Below, piece by piece: positions 1 through 9,321 of a stretch of DNA of 64,000 bases. The stretch lies in contig NZ_JBBIUQ010000006.1 in NCBI RefSeq assembly GCF_037440165.1, positions 76,650 to 140,649 of the forward strand, written 5' to 3'. The number at the start of each line of letters is the position of its first letter. Position 1 is the first letter of the stretch. Source of the stretch: Ignavibacterium sp037440165 (GTDB taxonomy: Bacteria; Bacteroidota; Ignavibacteria; Ignavibacteriales; Ignavibacteriaceae). The notes below the pieces were generated by a model. It worked only from the letters and a program-made list of their open reading frames with translations, searched no databases and had not been told where the DNA came from. A program made the position numbers and the translations under genes.

Positions 1-41
1 TGAAAATAACAGAGCGATAATTAAATCATAGGTCCATTAAA

Positions 42-1559
42 TTGGAAAAGTTTGCATTAATCAGTGTTTCAGATAAAACAGGTATAGTAGAATTTGCAAA
101 ATCACTTCTCAAATTTGATTATGAAATATTAGCAACAGGAAATACTGCAAAACTTTTATCTCAGAATAAAATTCCAGTTAAAGAAGTAAGTGATCTTACT
201 GGCTTTCCTGAAATTTTTGAAGGAAGAGTTAAAACACTTCATCCTAAAATATTTGGTGGTATTCTCTTCAGAAGAGATAACTATGAAGATAAAATTCAGG
301 CAAAAGAAAATCATATACCACCAATAGATATTGTTTGTGTAAATCTCTATCCATTTGTACAAACAATTCACAAAGCGAATGTTAGAATTGATGATGTGAT
401 TGAGAACATTGATATTGGCGGTCCTAGTCTCGTTCGTGCTGCAGCAAAAAATTATAAGTATGTATCAATTATCACAAATCCCACTCAATATGATTCTTTT
501 CTTCAGGAATTAGAAGCTGGAAAAATTTCTGATAGCACTAGGGAGAAACTTGCTGTTGCAGCTTTCTCATATACATCAAATTATGACACTCACATTGCAA
601 ACTATTTAGAGAAGAGATTTGGGTTAGAAAAATCGTACATCAGAATAAATGAAAAGCTGACTAAAAAACTTCGATATGGCGAGAATCCACATCAGTCAGC
701 AAATATCTTCGGTGACTTCGAAGAATACTTTGAAGTATTTCACGGTAAGGAAATTTCTTACAATAATATACTTGATTTGATTGCCGGAGTCGAATTATGT
801 GAGGAACTCGGTGAGAATGCCTGCACAATAATCAAACATAACAATCCTGCCGGTGCAGCAGTAGGCATATCTCCGCTTGATGCATATCTTAAAGCATTAA
901 AATGTGATCCTGTATCTGCATTTGGTGGAATAGTTACTTTTAATCATAAAGTCGATCTGAAAACAGCCGAAAAACTAAATGAGATTTTTCTTGAAATCGT
1001 TTGTGCGCCTTCATTCAGTGAAGAAGCAATTCAGATTCTGAAAAAGAAAAAAGACAGAAGACTTGTTCGTAAATTAAAATCAATTACTGAAGAGGGTTTG
1101 TCAATTAGAACAATTCCGGGTGGACTTCTCGTGCAGAATAAAGACTTAATTACATTTGATAAAGAGAATCTGAAGGTAGTGACAAACAGAAAACCCACAG
1201 AAAAGGAATTAGAGGATTTGACTTTTGCATGGATTGTTGCTAAACATACCAAGTCAAATGCAATAGTTTTTGCAAAAGACAAAACGACACTTGGAGTTGG
1301 TGCAGGACAAATGTCAAGACTTGATTCTTCAAAAATTGCCTATATGAAAGCAAAGGAACACGGATTAGATTTAACTGATTCAGTTGCAGCATCAGATGCA
1401 TTCTTTCCATTTGCAGATGGATTGCTGGAAATAATTAAATGCGGTGCTACTGCAGTGATTCAGCCTGGTGGTTCTGTAAGAGATCAGGAGGTTATTGATG
1501 CTGCAAATCAAAATAACATAACAATGATATTTACAGGTATCAGACACTTTAAACACTAA
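42..1559 (+). CDS. purH: Bifunctional AICAR transformylase / IMP cyclohydrolase
   Basis: Catalyses the last two steps of de novo IMP synthesis in the cytoplasm: formyl transfer from 10-formyl-THF to AICAR, then ring closure to IMP. The 505-residue length is normal for PurH. The N-terminal methylglyoxal-synthase-like IMP cyclohydrolase domain covers about residues 1-190 (ISVSDKTGI, EGRVKTLHPKIFGG). The transformylase domain follows, with LRYGENPHQSA near residue 210 and the catalytic-type IKHNNPAG near residue 265. The start is TTG at 42, with an AGG nine bases upstream and a stop codon in frame at 18-20, so the gene cannot begin much earlier. The TGA at 1-3 may end an upstream gene. It lies 8 bases before mreB and may be cotranscribed with it. 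The function is secure. Confidence 0.96.
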   Translation: MEKFALISVSDKTGIVEFAKSLLKFDYEILATGNTAKLLSQNKIPVKEVSDLTGFPEIFEGRVKTLHPKIFGGILFRRDNYEDKIQAKENHIPPIDIVCVNLYPFVQTIHKANVRIDDVIENIDIGGPSLVRAAAKNYKYVSIITNPTQYDSFLQELEAGKISDSTREKLAVAAFSYTSNYDTHIANYLEKRFGLEKSYIRINEKLTKKLRYGENPHQSANIFGDFEEYFEVFHGKEISYNNILDLIAGVELCEELGENACTIIKHNNPAGAAVGISPLDAYLKALKCDPVSAFGGIVTFNHKVDLKTAEKLNEIFLEIVCAPSFSEEAIQILKKKKDRRLVRKLKSITEEGLSIRTIPGGLLVQNKDLITFDKENLKVVTNRKPTEKELEDLTFAWIVAKHTKSNAIVFAKDKTTLGVGAGQMSRLDSSKIAYMKAKEHGLDLTDSVAASDAFFPFADGLLEIIKCGATAVIQPGGSVRDQEVIDAANQNNITMIFTGIRHFKH

Positions 1560-1567
1560 GAGGATTT

Positions 1568-2596
1568 ATGGGAATATTTGATTTTTTTTCAAATGACATT
1601 GCGATAGATCTTGGAACAGCCAACACTCTTATTTATGTAAAGGGTAAAGGAATTGTTCTTAATGAGCCTTCAATTGTTGCATTTGATAAAAATACAAAAA
1701 GAATAATAGCACTTGGCAATAAAGCCAAAGAAATGCAGGGAAGAGAGCATAAAGAAATTAAAGTAACCAGACCAATGCGCGATGGAGTAATTGCTGATTT
1801 TGAAATTGCTGAAGGTATGATTAGAGCATTTATTAAAAAAGTTCGCGGCACTGGTGCAATGACAAGCAGAAGAGTTGTTGTTGCAGTTCCCAGCGGAGTT
1901 ACTGAAGTTGAAAAGAGAGCTGTAAGAGACAGTGCCGAGCATGCTGGTGCAAAGGAAGTTCATCTTATTGCTGAGCCGATGGCAGCAGCAATTGGAATCG
2001 GGATAGATGTTGAAGCACCTGTTGGCAATATGATTATCGATATTGGCGGAGGAACAACCGAAATAGCTGTGATAGCACTTTCCGGAATTGTAAATGAAGA
2101 ATCAATTCGTATTGCCGGAGATGAAATGAATTATGCAATAATGCAGTTCTTCAAAAAAAATCATAACATACTTATTGGTGAACGAACTGCCGAGGCAATT
2201 AAATGTGAAGTAGGATCTGCTGTTCCTTTAAAGGAAGAAATAACGATTCAGGTAAAAGGAAGAGATTTGGTTGGCGGTGTTCCTAAAACAACCGAAGTAA
2301 GTTCAATTGAAATTAGAGAGGCACTTAATGAAGCAGTAACTCAGATTGTTGATGCTGTAAGACAAACTCTGGAAAGAACTCCTCCTGAATTATCTGCAGA
2401 TATTCTTGATAGAGGAGTGATGCTTACCGGCGGCGGAGCTTTGCTAAAAGGACTTGATGAAAGAATCAGAATGGAAACTAATCTTCCTGTTCATGTTGCA
2501 GAAGATCCTTTAACTGCTGTGGCAAGAGGCGCAGGGGAAGTAATTGAAAATATGAATCAGTATTCAAAAGTTCTTATTCGTAACAGAAGATATTAA
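1568..2596 (+). CDS. mreB: Rod shape-determining actin homologue MreB
   Basis: Actin-like ATPase that forms filaments on the inner face of the membrane and guides the lateral-wall elongation machinery. Its 342 residues match the family. Visible motifs are the phosphate-1 segment DLGTANTLIYVKG near the N terminus, the phosphate-2 segment IDIGGGTTEIA in the middle, and LTGGGALLKGLDE near the C terminus. The start ATG follows a good AAGAGGA ribosome site. The TAA stop overlaps the mreC start (TAATG), which points to translational coupling. Together with mreC, mreD, mrdA and rodA it makes the complete elongasome operon, so the assignment is mutually supported. Confidence 0.97.
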   Translation: MGIFDFFSNDIAIDLGTANTLIYVKGKGIVLNEPSIVAFDKNTKRIIALGNKAKEMQGREHKEIKVTRPMRDGVIADFEIAEGMIRAFIKKVRGTGAMTSRRVVVAVPSGVTEVEKRAVRDSAEHAGAKEVHLIAEPMAAAIGIGIDVEAPVGNMIIDIGGGTTEIAVIALSGIVNEESIRIAGDEMNYAIMQFFKKNHNILIGERTAEAIKCEVGSAVPLKEEITIQVKGRDLVGGVPKTTEVSSIEIREALNEAVTQIVDAVRQTLERTPPELSADILDRGVMLTGGGALLKGLDERIRMETNLPVHVAEDPLTAVARGAGEVIENMNQYSKVLIRNRRY

Positions 2597-3432
2597 TGTT
2601 AAGATTATTAAACTCATTTTGGTATAATTTCAAAGAATACATAATTCTTACGGTTCTTGTAATCATCAGCTTGTTCGTCATTTCTCAAAACCACTCACCA
2701 GCAGTTCAAAAAGTCCGGGCAATTGCGTTCGGTACTTTTGCTACTGTAACTTCAGTAGTATCTGACATTGTAAATGTTAAAAGTCTCAGAAAAGAAAACG
2801 AACAGTTGCGAGAAACTAATGCAAAACTGATGCTTCAATTAAGTAAGTTAAGGGAAGCAGCTCTTCTAAACGATGAACTTAAAGAAATGCTTGCACTAAA
2901 AGACACTTCAGGTTTTCCTTTGGTAAGTGCGAGTGTAGTATCCAAATCATTTTCAAGAGTGCAAGGAACAATTACAATAAATGTCGGAAGGTCCGATTCT
3001 GTTAAGGTTGGAATGCCAGTATTAACAGATAAAGGATTAGTTGGTATTATTTACTCAGTTTCCGGAAATTACTCTATAGCCAGAACCTTACAGAATGTAG
3101 ATCTGAAAATTACAGTTAAAGATGAAAGAACTCGCGAAAATGGTTTAATGAAATGGAACGGAGAACAGCTTGTGATTATTAATGTTCCCAAAACTTATCA
3201 AATTAAAAAAGGTGACAGAATCGTTACTTCAGAATTAAGCTCATTAGTTCCATTTCCTATTCCTGTAGGAATAGCTGCAGGAAGCATTAATGTTGAAACA
3301 GGAATCTTCAATGAAATACAGGTTATTCCTTTTGTCGATTTTGCGAAAGTAGAGAATGTATTTGTGCTGAAGGCTGTTGCAAGTAAAGAAATTAATGAAC
3401 TTGAATTAAATTTTCTTAAAAAGTTTCAATGA
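2596..3432 (+). CDS. mreC: Rod shape-determining protein MreC
   Basis: Bitopic membrane protein that links cytoplasmic MreB to PBP2 in the periplasm. The 278 residues show one N-terminal membrane segment (about residues 14-32), then a coiled coil rich in Leu, Glu and Lys (about residues 60-105). The C-terminal beta-rich MreC domain follows, with the typical 'VGMPVLTDKGLVGII' stretch. It starts one base inside the mreB stop and its own end overlaps mreD by ATGA, so all three are translationally coupled. Nothing is unusual apart from the compact spacing. Confidence 0.93.
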   Translation: MLRLLNSFWYNFKEYIILTVLVIISLFVISQNHSPAVQKVRAIAFGTFATVTSVVSDIVNVKSLRKENEQLRETNAKLMLQLSKLREAALLNDELKEMLALKDTSGFPLVSASVVSKSFSRVQGTITINVGRSDSVKVGMPVLTDKGLVGIIYSVSGNYSIARTLQNVDLKITVKDERTRENGLMKWNGEQLVIINVPKTYQIKKGDRIVTSELSSLVPFPIPVGIAAGSINVETGIFNEIQVIPFVDFAKVENVFVLKAVASKEINELELNFLKKFQ

Positions 3433-3917
3433 AAACCAGTTATATTTTTTCAATACTATTACTCATACCAGTTTTAATCATTCAAACAACTGTTGTCCCT
3501 CTGATTTCAATTGGACAGGTTATTCCAGACTTAATTTTAATTCTGCTTATTTATTACTCAATTACTGAAGGACAAATTTATGGAACTGTCCTTGGATTTT
3601 TTTACGGCTTAATATTTGACCTCGTAACAGGCAGTTTACTCGGCAGTGCGATGATTTCAAAAACAGTTGCCGGATTCGTTGCCGGATATTTTTCTTCAGA
3701 AAACAAAATTGAGATTTATCTGATGTTTTTCAACTTTGGTATGATTGTGTTTCTATCAGCACTGGTTGACCAGATAATCTATGCCTTCTTTTCAGCTTTT
3801 GATATTTCCTCGAATATTCTGATGATATTTTTTCAAAATGCGTTTCTACCAGCTTTTTATACTGCTTTATTAAGTATAATTATTATAATTTTCGCTCCGA
3901 AGAAAAGGATATTATGA
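3429..3917 (+). CDS. mreD: Rod shape-determining protein MreD
   Basis: Small polytopic membrane protein of the elongasome. Its 162 residues are almost entirely hydrophobic, with about five predicted membrane-spanning segments. The sequence includes 'PDLILILLIYYSITEGQ' and 'GFFYGLIFDL', both in the usual MreD positions. MreD is weakly conserved, so the call relies on size, topology and its place between mreC and mrdA. It overlaps both neighbours by the four-base ATGA arrangement. Confidence 0.88.
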   Translation: MKTSYIFSILLLIPVLIIQTTVVPLISIGQVIPDLILILLIYYSITEGQIYGTVLGFFYGLIFDLVTGSLLGSAMISKTVAGFVAGYFSSENKIEIYLMFFNFGMIVFLSALVDQIIYAFFSAFDISSNILMIFFQNAFLPAFYTALLSIIIIIFAPKKRIL

Positions 3918-5725
3918 GCACTGTTGATTTTGCATCAGTTAACAGAAAATCAATCTTATACGGAATAATCATTCTGGTATTTGCAATCTTTACAATAAGA
4001 TTATTTCAGATGCAGGTAATAAATCATGAAATGTATGATGAAAAATCTGCAGGTAACAGCATTAAACCTATTGAGCAAATACCATTGCGTGGTGTTTTTT
4101 ATGATAGAAATCTAAATGTACTGGTTGACAATATTCCCGCATACACACTTCGGATTACTCCGGCTTATTATGACACAAGCTTAAACAAAGTTCTCGACAA
4201 AGTTCTTGGAGTAAACCCAGGATTTGTCCAATTAATTCTTAAAAGAAATCAGATTTATTCAAAGTATATCCCAATCAGAGTCAGACGAGGAATTGACTTC
4301 AGCATAGTATCCTGGCTTGAAGAAAATTCAGAGTTCCTTCCGGGAGTTGATTATGTAGTTGAAATGCAGCGAGGTTATCCTTTTGGTGTAATGGGTTCGC
4401 ACCTATTTGGTTACACAAAAGAAATATCAGCACAACAATTGGAAAAAGAAAAAGATTATTATAAACCCGGCGATTATGTTGGTCACAATGGAATCGAAAA
4501 ACAGTATGAAAAAGATTTGCGCGGTGAAAAAGGTTTTCACTATGTATTGGTAGATTCGAGAAGAAGAGAAATTGGCCGCTATAAAGATGGTGAAAAAGAT
4601 AAAGAATCAATTAAAGGTCGTGATTTGGTCCTGTCTATTGATGGAGATGTTCAGAAAGTTGTTGAAGAGGAAATGAGAGGGAAGAAAGGTGCTGTTGTTG
4701 CCATCGAACCCTCGACAGGTGAAATACTTGCATTAGTAAGTTCACCAGAATACGATCTGAATCAATTCTCTTACATTACATCTAAAGATTTTCTTGAAGA
4801 ACTTTTATCTGATCCGGATAAACCATTATTCAATCGAGCAACAATGTCACTAAAACCACCGGGATCAACATACAAAATCCTTGCTGCAATTGCAGCATTG
4901 GATATGGGAGTAATTACTCCATCTACAACAATCTATTGTGGTGGTGGATTTACATTCGGAAGATTCTTTAAATGTCATGGTTCACACGGTGCTGTTAATG
5001 TAATTCATGCTATTGAAAAATCGTGCAATACTTTTTTCTATCAGCTTATCTATAAAATAGGATTGGATAAATACAAAGAATATGCTCTGAAATTTGGATT
5101 TAATCAGAAAACCGGAATTGATATTGGAGAGGAAGCAGCTGGATTCATTCCGGATGAAACTTACTATAAAAAACTTTATGGAGAAAACTGGCCAAGAAGT
5201 ATAATGGCGAGTCTTGGTATCGGACAAGGTGAAGTCAGTGTTACTCCATTACAATTGGCAAAATATATTGCATTAATTGCAAATGACGGAAAATCTTTCA
5301 GACCTCATATTGTGAAAGGATATCTTGATAACAAAACAGGAAATATTATTCCTTATAAGTTTGAAAAAATAGATTTGAACATCAGAAAAGAAGCATTTGA
5401 TATTGTGAAGGAAGGAATGTTTTTAGTTGTTCAGGGTGCAGGAACAGCAACACATTTAAGAAATCCTGATTATCATATTTCCGGTAAAACAGGAACAGCA
5501 CAAAATCCGCATGGAAAAGATCATGCTTTATTTATTGGATTCGCTCCTTCTGAAAATCCAACTATTGCAGTGGTTGTTGTTGTTGAAAATGTAGGATTTG
5601 GTGGAACACATGCGGCTCCAATCGCAAAGAAAATGATGGATGCGTATTTATTGAAAGATAAACTAAAAAATAAGAAACCTACTGAAATTCAACCGGTAAT
5701 TGCAGGAGCACAAGTTGAGGATTGA
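3914..5725 (+). CDS. mrdA: Penicillin-binding protein 2 (elongation transpeptidase)
   Basis: DD-transpeptidase that cross-links peptidoglycan during cell elongation, anchored in the inner membrane with its catalytic domain in the periplasm. The 603 residues start with a single membrane segment (about 14-32), followed by a PBP dimerisation domain (about 50-230). The transpeptidase domain has the three active-site motifs in order: S-T-Y-K with nucleophile Ser318, S-C-N at about 370, and K-T-G at about 525. It overlaps mreD by ATGA at its start, and the rodA start lies inside its last codons. PBP2 and RodA work as a transpeptidase-glycosyltransferase pair, which this gene order reflects. Confidence 0.95.
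   Translation: MSTVDFASVNRKSILYGIIILVFAIFTIRLFQMQVINHEMYDEKSAGNSIKPIEQIPLRGVFYDRNLNVLVDNIPAYTLRITPAYYDTSLNKVLDKVLGVNPGFVQLILKRNQIYSKYIPIRVRRGIDFSIVSWLEENSEFLPGVDYVVEMQRGYPFGVMGSHLFGYTKEISAQQLEKEKDYYKPGDYVGHNGIEKQYEKDLRGEKGFHYVLVDSRRREIGRYKDGEKDKESIKGRDLVLSIDGDVQKVVEEEMRGKKGAVVAIEPSTGEILALVSSPEYDLNQFSYITSKDFLEELLSDPDKPLFNRATMSLKPPGSTYKILAAIAALDMGVITPSTTIYCGGGFTFGRFFKCHGSHGAVNVIHAIEKSCNTFFYQLIYKIGLDKYKEYALKFGFNQKTGIDIGEEAAGFIPDETYYKKLYGENWPRSIMASLGIGQGEVSVTPLQLAKYIALIANDGKSFRPHIVKGYLDNKTGNIIPYKFEKIDLNIRKEAFDIVKEGMFLVVQGAGTATHLRNPDYHISGKTGTAQNPHGKDHALFIGFAPSENPTIAVVVVVENVGFGGTHAAPIAKKMMDAYLLKDKLKNKKPTEIQPVIAGAQVED
5704..5708 (+). promoter_or_regulatory. Ribosome binding site that sets the rodA start
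   Basis: AGGAG lies inside the last codons of mrdA and is separated by six bases from TTG at 5715. The longer in-frame TTG at 5700 has no comparable site. This favours a rodA start at 5715, with the protein beginning MRIDYKIS, and translational coupling across an 11-base overlap. Confidence 0.6.
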
Positions 5726-6944
5726 TTATAAAATTTCGGACAAATTTGATTTTAAAATTTTTATACCTGCAACACTGCTCGTTGTAATCGGATTAGCCGC
5801 TGTTTACAGTGCAACATTGAGTAATCCCGGTGCATTAAATAACTTTGAAAAACAGCTAATTGCGACTTTAGTAGCATATGTTGTTTTCTTTGTAGCGTAT
5901 TCAGTACCAACAAATTCCTTTAAGTTAATTTCAATTCCTGCTTATTTATTGTCACTATTTTTTCTATTAACCGTTCTTGTAATCGGGAAAAAAGTTTCGG
6001 GAGCTAAAAGCTGGCTTGCATTTGGTCCGTTCGGATTTCAGCCTTCTGAATTTGCAAAAATTGGAACTATACTTTTGCTTTCAAATTTTCTAAGCAGATT
6101 GAATAACAACATTGACTCATTCAAAGATATACTAATCGCGCTCGCAATCGGTTTTATTCCGATTGGATTGATTCTGCTCGAACCTGATATGGGAACTTCA
6201 TTCATATTTATCTCTTTAATTCTGATTATTCTTTTCTGGAAGGGAATCAGCTTGTTAGGACTGTTTGTTGTTCTTTCTCCGGGATTAGTTGCGGTATCAT
6301 CTTTATTTGGCTCAGTTCCTTTTGTAGTTTCTCTCTTAATTGTTCTGGTAGCGTTATTCTTCTTTAAGAAAGATTTATTCTTCAGTGGTTCTGTGTTTGC
6401 GATTAATCTTGCAGCAGGATTTTTTACTGATAATCTTTACAATGCATTAAGTCCTCATCAGCAGGCAAGAATAAAATCATTTATTGATCCGATGAGTGAT
6501 CCGCTTGGAACGGGATATAATTCAATTCAGGCAATGGTTGCTGTGGGCAGCGGTGGAATATTTGGCAAAGGTTATCTTCAGGGAAATCAAACACAACTTC
6601 AATATATCCCTGAGCAATGGACTGATTTTATCTATTGTGCAATTGGTGAAGAATTTGGTTTTGTAGGCGCCATCTTAGTTATTTCTCTCTTCCTGATCAT
6701 ATTTCTTCGATTGTTAAATCTCGCATCAACAACTAAAGACGAATTTTTAAGTCTTGTAGTCATTGGAATCTTAGGTGTTTATTTTACTCATTTCCTTATA
6801 AATATTGGAATGGTAATCGGAATTCTTCCAATTATTGGAGTTCCTTTATCGTTTGTTAGTTACGGCGGAAGTTCTCTGGTTTCAAATATGTTTATGCTTG
6901 GTATTGTAATGAATATTTTCAGAACAAGAAAAAACTATGCTTGA
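5715..6944 (+). CDS. rodA: Rod shape-determining peptidoglycan glycosyltransferase RodA
   Basis: SEDS-family membrane enzyme that polymerises lipid II into glycan strands with PBP2 during elongation. From the preferred TTG at 5715 it has about 409 residues with roughly ten membrane segments. Family signatures include 'GPFGFQPSEFAKI' in the first half, the long extracytoplasmic loop with 'SDPLGTGYNSIQAMVAVGSGGIFG' split around the SEDS core, and the C-terminal 'PLSFVSYGGSSLVSNM'. An alternative upstream TTG at 5700 adds five residues. The stop codon overlaps the pyrF start. Confidence 0.95.
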   Translation: MRIDYKISDKFDFKIFIPATLLVVIGLAAVYSATLSNPGALNNFEKQLIATLVAYVVFFVAYSVPTNSFKLISIPAYLLSLFFLLTVLVIGKKVSGAKSWLAFGPFGFQPSEFAKIGTILLLSNFLSRLNNNIDSFKDILIALAIGFIPIGLILLEPDMGTSFIFISLILIILFWKGISLLGLFVVLSPGLVAVSSLFGSVPFVVSLLIVLVALFFFKKDLFFSGSVFAINLAAGFFTDNLYNALSPHQQARIKSFIDPMSDPLGTGYNSIQAMVAVGSGGIFGKGYLQGNQTQLQYIPEQWTDFIYCAIGEEFGFVGAILVISLFLIIFLRLLNLASTTKDEFLSLVVIGILGVYFTHFLINIGMVIGILPIIGVPLSFVSYGGSSLVSNMFMLGIVMNIFRTRKNYA

Positions 6945-7756
6945 TGATGAAAGCAATTGAAAAACTTCTAATCAAAAATGATGAGCTAAAATTTGTATGC
7001 GTAGGGCTAGATACTGATATAAACAAAATTCCAAAACATTTACTCTCATCAGAGGAACCAATCATTGAATTTAATAAATCAATTATCAAAGCAACAAAAA
7101 ATTATGCAGCTGCTTATAAAATTAATTTTGCATTTTATGAAGTTCACGGTTCAAAGGGTTTCGATCTGATTAAGAAAACACTTTCATTCATTCCCGATGA
7201 TGTTCTCACTATAGCAGATGCCAAAAGGGGAGATATCGGCAATACCTCTGAAATGTATGCTAAATCAATTTATGAACATTTTGGATTTGATTCAGTTACT
7301 TTGCATCCATATATGGGCAAGGACTCACTTCAACCGTTTCTTAATTACTCTGAGAAATTAAATTTTATATTAGCTCTTACTTCAAATCCTGGTTCATCCA
7401 ATTTTGAAAAACAAATTCTAAATGATGGCTCATTTCTTTTTCAGAGAGTAATTAAATCTGTTGCTGAGTGGAATACGCTTAACAATTGTGGAATTGTTTT
7501 CGGTGCAACTAATCCTAATGAGCTCATCAGCAATCTGGATGCTTTTGAAAACTTAACGCTTCTGCTGCCGGGCGTTGGTGCTCAGGGTGGTAGTTTTAAA
7601 GATATTTTGAAAATATTTTCACAGCATAAGAGAAAAAATTTTATAGTCAACTTGAGCAGGGGACTACTTTATTTGTCAAGTAGAAATGATTATATGATTG
7701 AAACAGAAAAAGAGATAAGCAGGTTGAATCAAGTTGCTGAGCAGTTCTTTAAATAA
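6944..7756 (+). CDS. pyrF: Orotidine 5'-phosphate decarboxylase (long, type 2)
   Basis: Decarboxylates OMP to UMP, the last step of de novo UMP synthesis. At about 270 residues it fits the longer group 2 OMP decarboxylases. The catalytic signature DAKRGDIGNT is present at about residue 90, and 'LLPGVGAQGG' marks the C-terminal phosphate-binding part. The start is ATG 6944 or the adjacent ATG 6947. The first overlaps the rodA stop (TGATG), so I place it there. It has no mechanistic link to the elongasome and seems to be a housekeeping gene carried at the end of that operon. Confidence 0.92.
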   Translation: MMKAIEKLLIKNDELKFVCVGLDTDINKIPKHLLSSEEPIIEFNKSIIKATKNYAAAYKINFAFYEVHGSKGFDLIKKTLSFIPDDVLTIADAKRGDIGNTSEMYAKSIYEHFGFDSVTLHPYMGKDSLQPFLNYSEKLNFILALTSNPGSSNFEKQILNDGSFLFQRVIKSVAEWNTLNNCGIVFGATNPNELISNLDAFENLTLLLPGVGAQGGSFKDILKIFSQHKRKNFIVNLSRGLLYLSSRNDYMIETEKEISRLNQVAEQFFK

Positions 7757-7788
7757 TTTTCATTACTGATTTAGAAAAATATTTCACT

Positions 7789-7796
7789 TATCTTTG
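7789..7796 (+). promoter_or_regulatory. Possible -7 promoter element TATCTTTG
   Basis: TATCTTTG matches the TAnnTTTG -7 element of Bacteroidota primary sigma factors. It lies 40 bases upstream of the DUF2851 gene, in the only gap of this stretch (7757-7836). The upstream -33 partner is poor. Whether Ignavibacteria use this consensus is an assumption. Confidence 0.3.
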
Positions 7797-7836
7797 AATA
7801 AGAAATTTATCCAAGCTTTATAAAAGCGAGGTTCCC

Positions 7837-9315
7837 GTGAAAAAATTTTCCCACATTCCAGAAGAACTTATCTATAAGATCTGGGAAGAAAAGCAATTCA
7901 CAGAAGTACTGAAAACTTCTGATGGCACTGAAGTAGAAATTATTGATCCGGGCAGTAAAAATCATAACCTTGGCGGACCAGATTTTCATAATGCAAGAAT
8001 CAGAATAGGTAATATAACTTTTACTGGTGATGTTGAGATAGATACATTTCATTCTGATTGGCGATCTCACGGACATCATCTCAATCAAAGATACAATAAA
8101 ATAATTCTTCACATAATAATTGCAGATAATCAGCAATCAAATTATGTTGTTACTCAGAGTGGAAGACGTGTACCTACCTTGAACTTAAGTAATTATTTAT
8201 CGCAACCATTGCGACAAACAATTCTAAATAAGCTTGCAAAAGTTGGTGAAGACGAATTTAAGATGCCTTGCAGCGAAGTTGCAAACGAAGCCCCTGAAGA
8301 CCTTAAGTTAAAGTTTATTAAAGAGCTTGGATTACACAGATACAGAAAAAAGTGTGATAGATTTCTTTCAAGATTGAAAGAGTTAATTGTGCTTAAAGAA
8401 GTGATGGTAAGTGAACCAAAAATTAATCATGATTTTCATAAGCACATTTCTGAAAGATCCTTCACTTCGTCTGATTTTGAAAATGCTGAAATATGGCAGC
8501 AGCTTTTCTATGAGGAAATTTTCGAGGCTCTGGGGTATTCAAAAAATAAAGATATTATGATGAAGCTTAGCCACGCGGCTGATATTCATTTCTTCAGAAA
8601 AATTCCCAAAGAGGATTACATAGCAAAAGCAGAAAGTGCTCTGTTCTTTATCAGTGGTTTAATTCCGGAATCAAACAAACTTGAAGATGAGGAAACTGCT
8701 GAATACATTAGAAATCTCTACGAGAACTGGGAGCAAATAAAATCAATGTATGATGGTGCCTATTTTCAAAAGACGAGTTGGCATTTTTTCAAGCTCCGTC
8801 CTCAGAATTTTCCAACTGTCAGGTTAGCTGCAGGTGCAAGACTCATTGACAGAATTCTGAATAAAAATTTGTTCAGCCGAATTATTACTGCTGTAACCAG
8901 TATTCAAAACAATCAGAAATTAATTTCCCGGATTCGCGATTTTCTTATCGTCAAAGGTGAAGGATATTGGGCAAAGCATTTTAATTTCAATAAAGCAGTT
9001 CGCAGCGATATTAAGTATTTCATCGGATTGGGAAGAGCTGATGAAATTATAGTTAATATTATTTTTCCGATACTTACAGTTTACTTCGAAATTTTTGACA
9101 AAAGAAAACTTGCTGAACGAGTTCTATTTTTGTTTATTCATTTTACTCAGAAAGAGAGTAATCATCTTGTTGATGAAGTTAGTGAAGTAGTAGGAATAGC
9201 TGATAGAAAACTTCAAAGTGTGTATTATCAGGGAATGATAGAATTATTCAGAAGTTATTGTATCAAACAAAACTGTTTGGAATGTGGAATTGGGAAAAAA
9301 GTTTTCAGCACTTAG
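7837..9315 (+). CDS. DUF2851 family protein
   Basis: Conserved protein of unknown function found mainly in Bacteroidota and relatives. I recognise the family from the N-terminal block 'SKNHNLGGPDFHNARI' followed by 'GDVEIDTFHSDWRSHGH' (about residues 45-90), and from the full length of 492 residues. The C terminus has a cysteine cluster (C-x4-C-x2-C in 'CIKQNCLECGIG') that could bind a metal. No signal peptide or membrane segment is visible, so it is probably cytoplasmic. It converges on the DUF151 gene with only six bases between the stops. Its function is not known and I do not assign one. Confidence 0.85.
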   Translation: MKKFSHIPEELIYKIWEEKQFTEVLKTSDGTEVEIIDPGSKNHNLGGPDFHNARIRIGNITFTGDVEIDTFHSDWRSHGHHLNQRYNKIILHIIIADNQQSNYVVTQSGRRVPTLNLSNYLSQPLRQTILNKLAKVGEDEFKMPCSEVANEAPEDLKLKFIKELGLHRYRKKCDRFLSRLKELIVLKEVMVSEPKINHDFHKHISERSFTSSDFENAEIWQQLFYEEIFEALGYSKNKDIMMKLSHAADIHFFRKIPKEDYIAKAESALFFISGLIPESNKLEDEETAEYIRNLYENWEQIKSMYDGAYFQKTSWHFFKLRPQNFPTVRLAAGARLIDRILNKNLFSRIITAVTSIQNNQKLISRIRDFLIVKGEGYWAKHFNFNKAVRSDIKYFIGLGRADEIIVNIIFPILTVYFEIFDKRKLAERVLFLFIHFTQKESNHLVDEVSEVVGIADRKLQSVYYQGMIELFRSYCIKQNCLECGIGKKVFST

Positions 9316-9321
9316 AAATTA

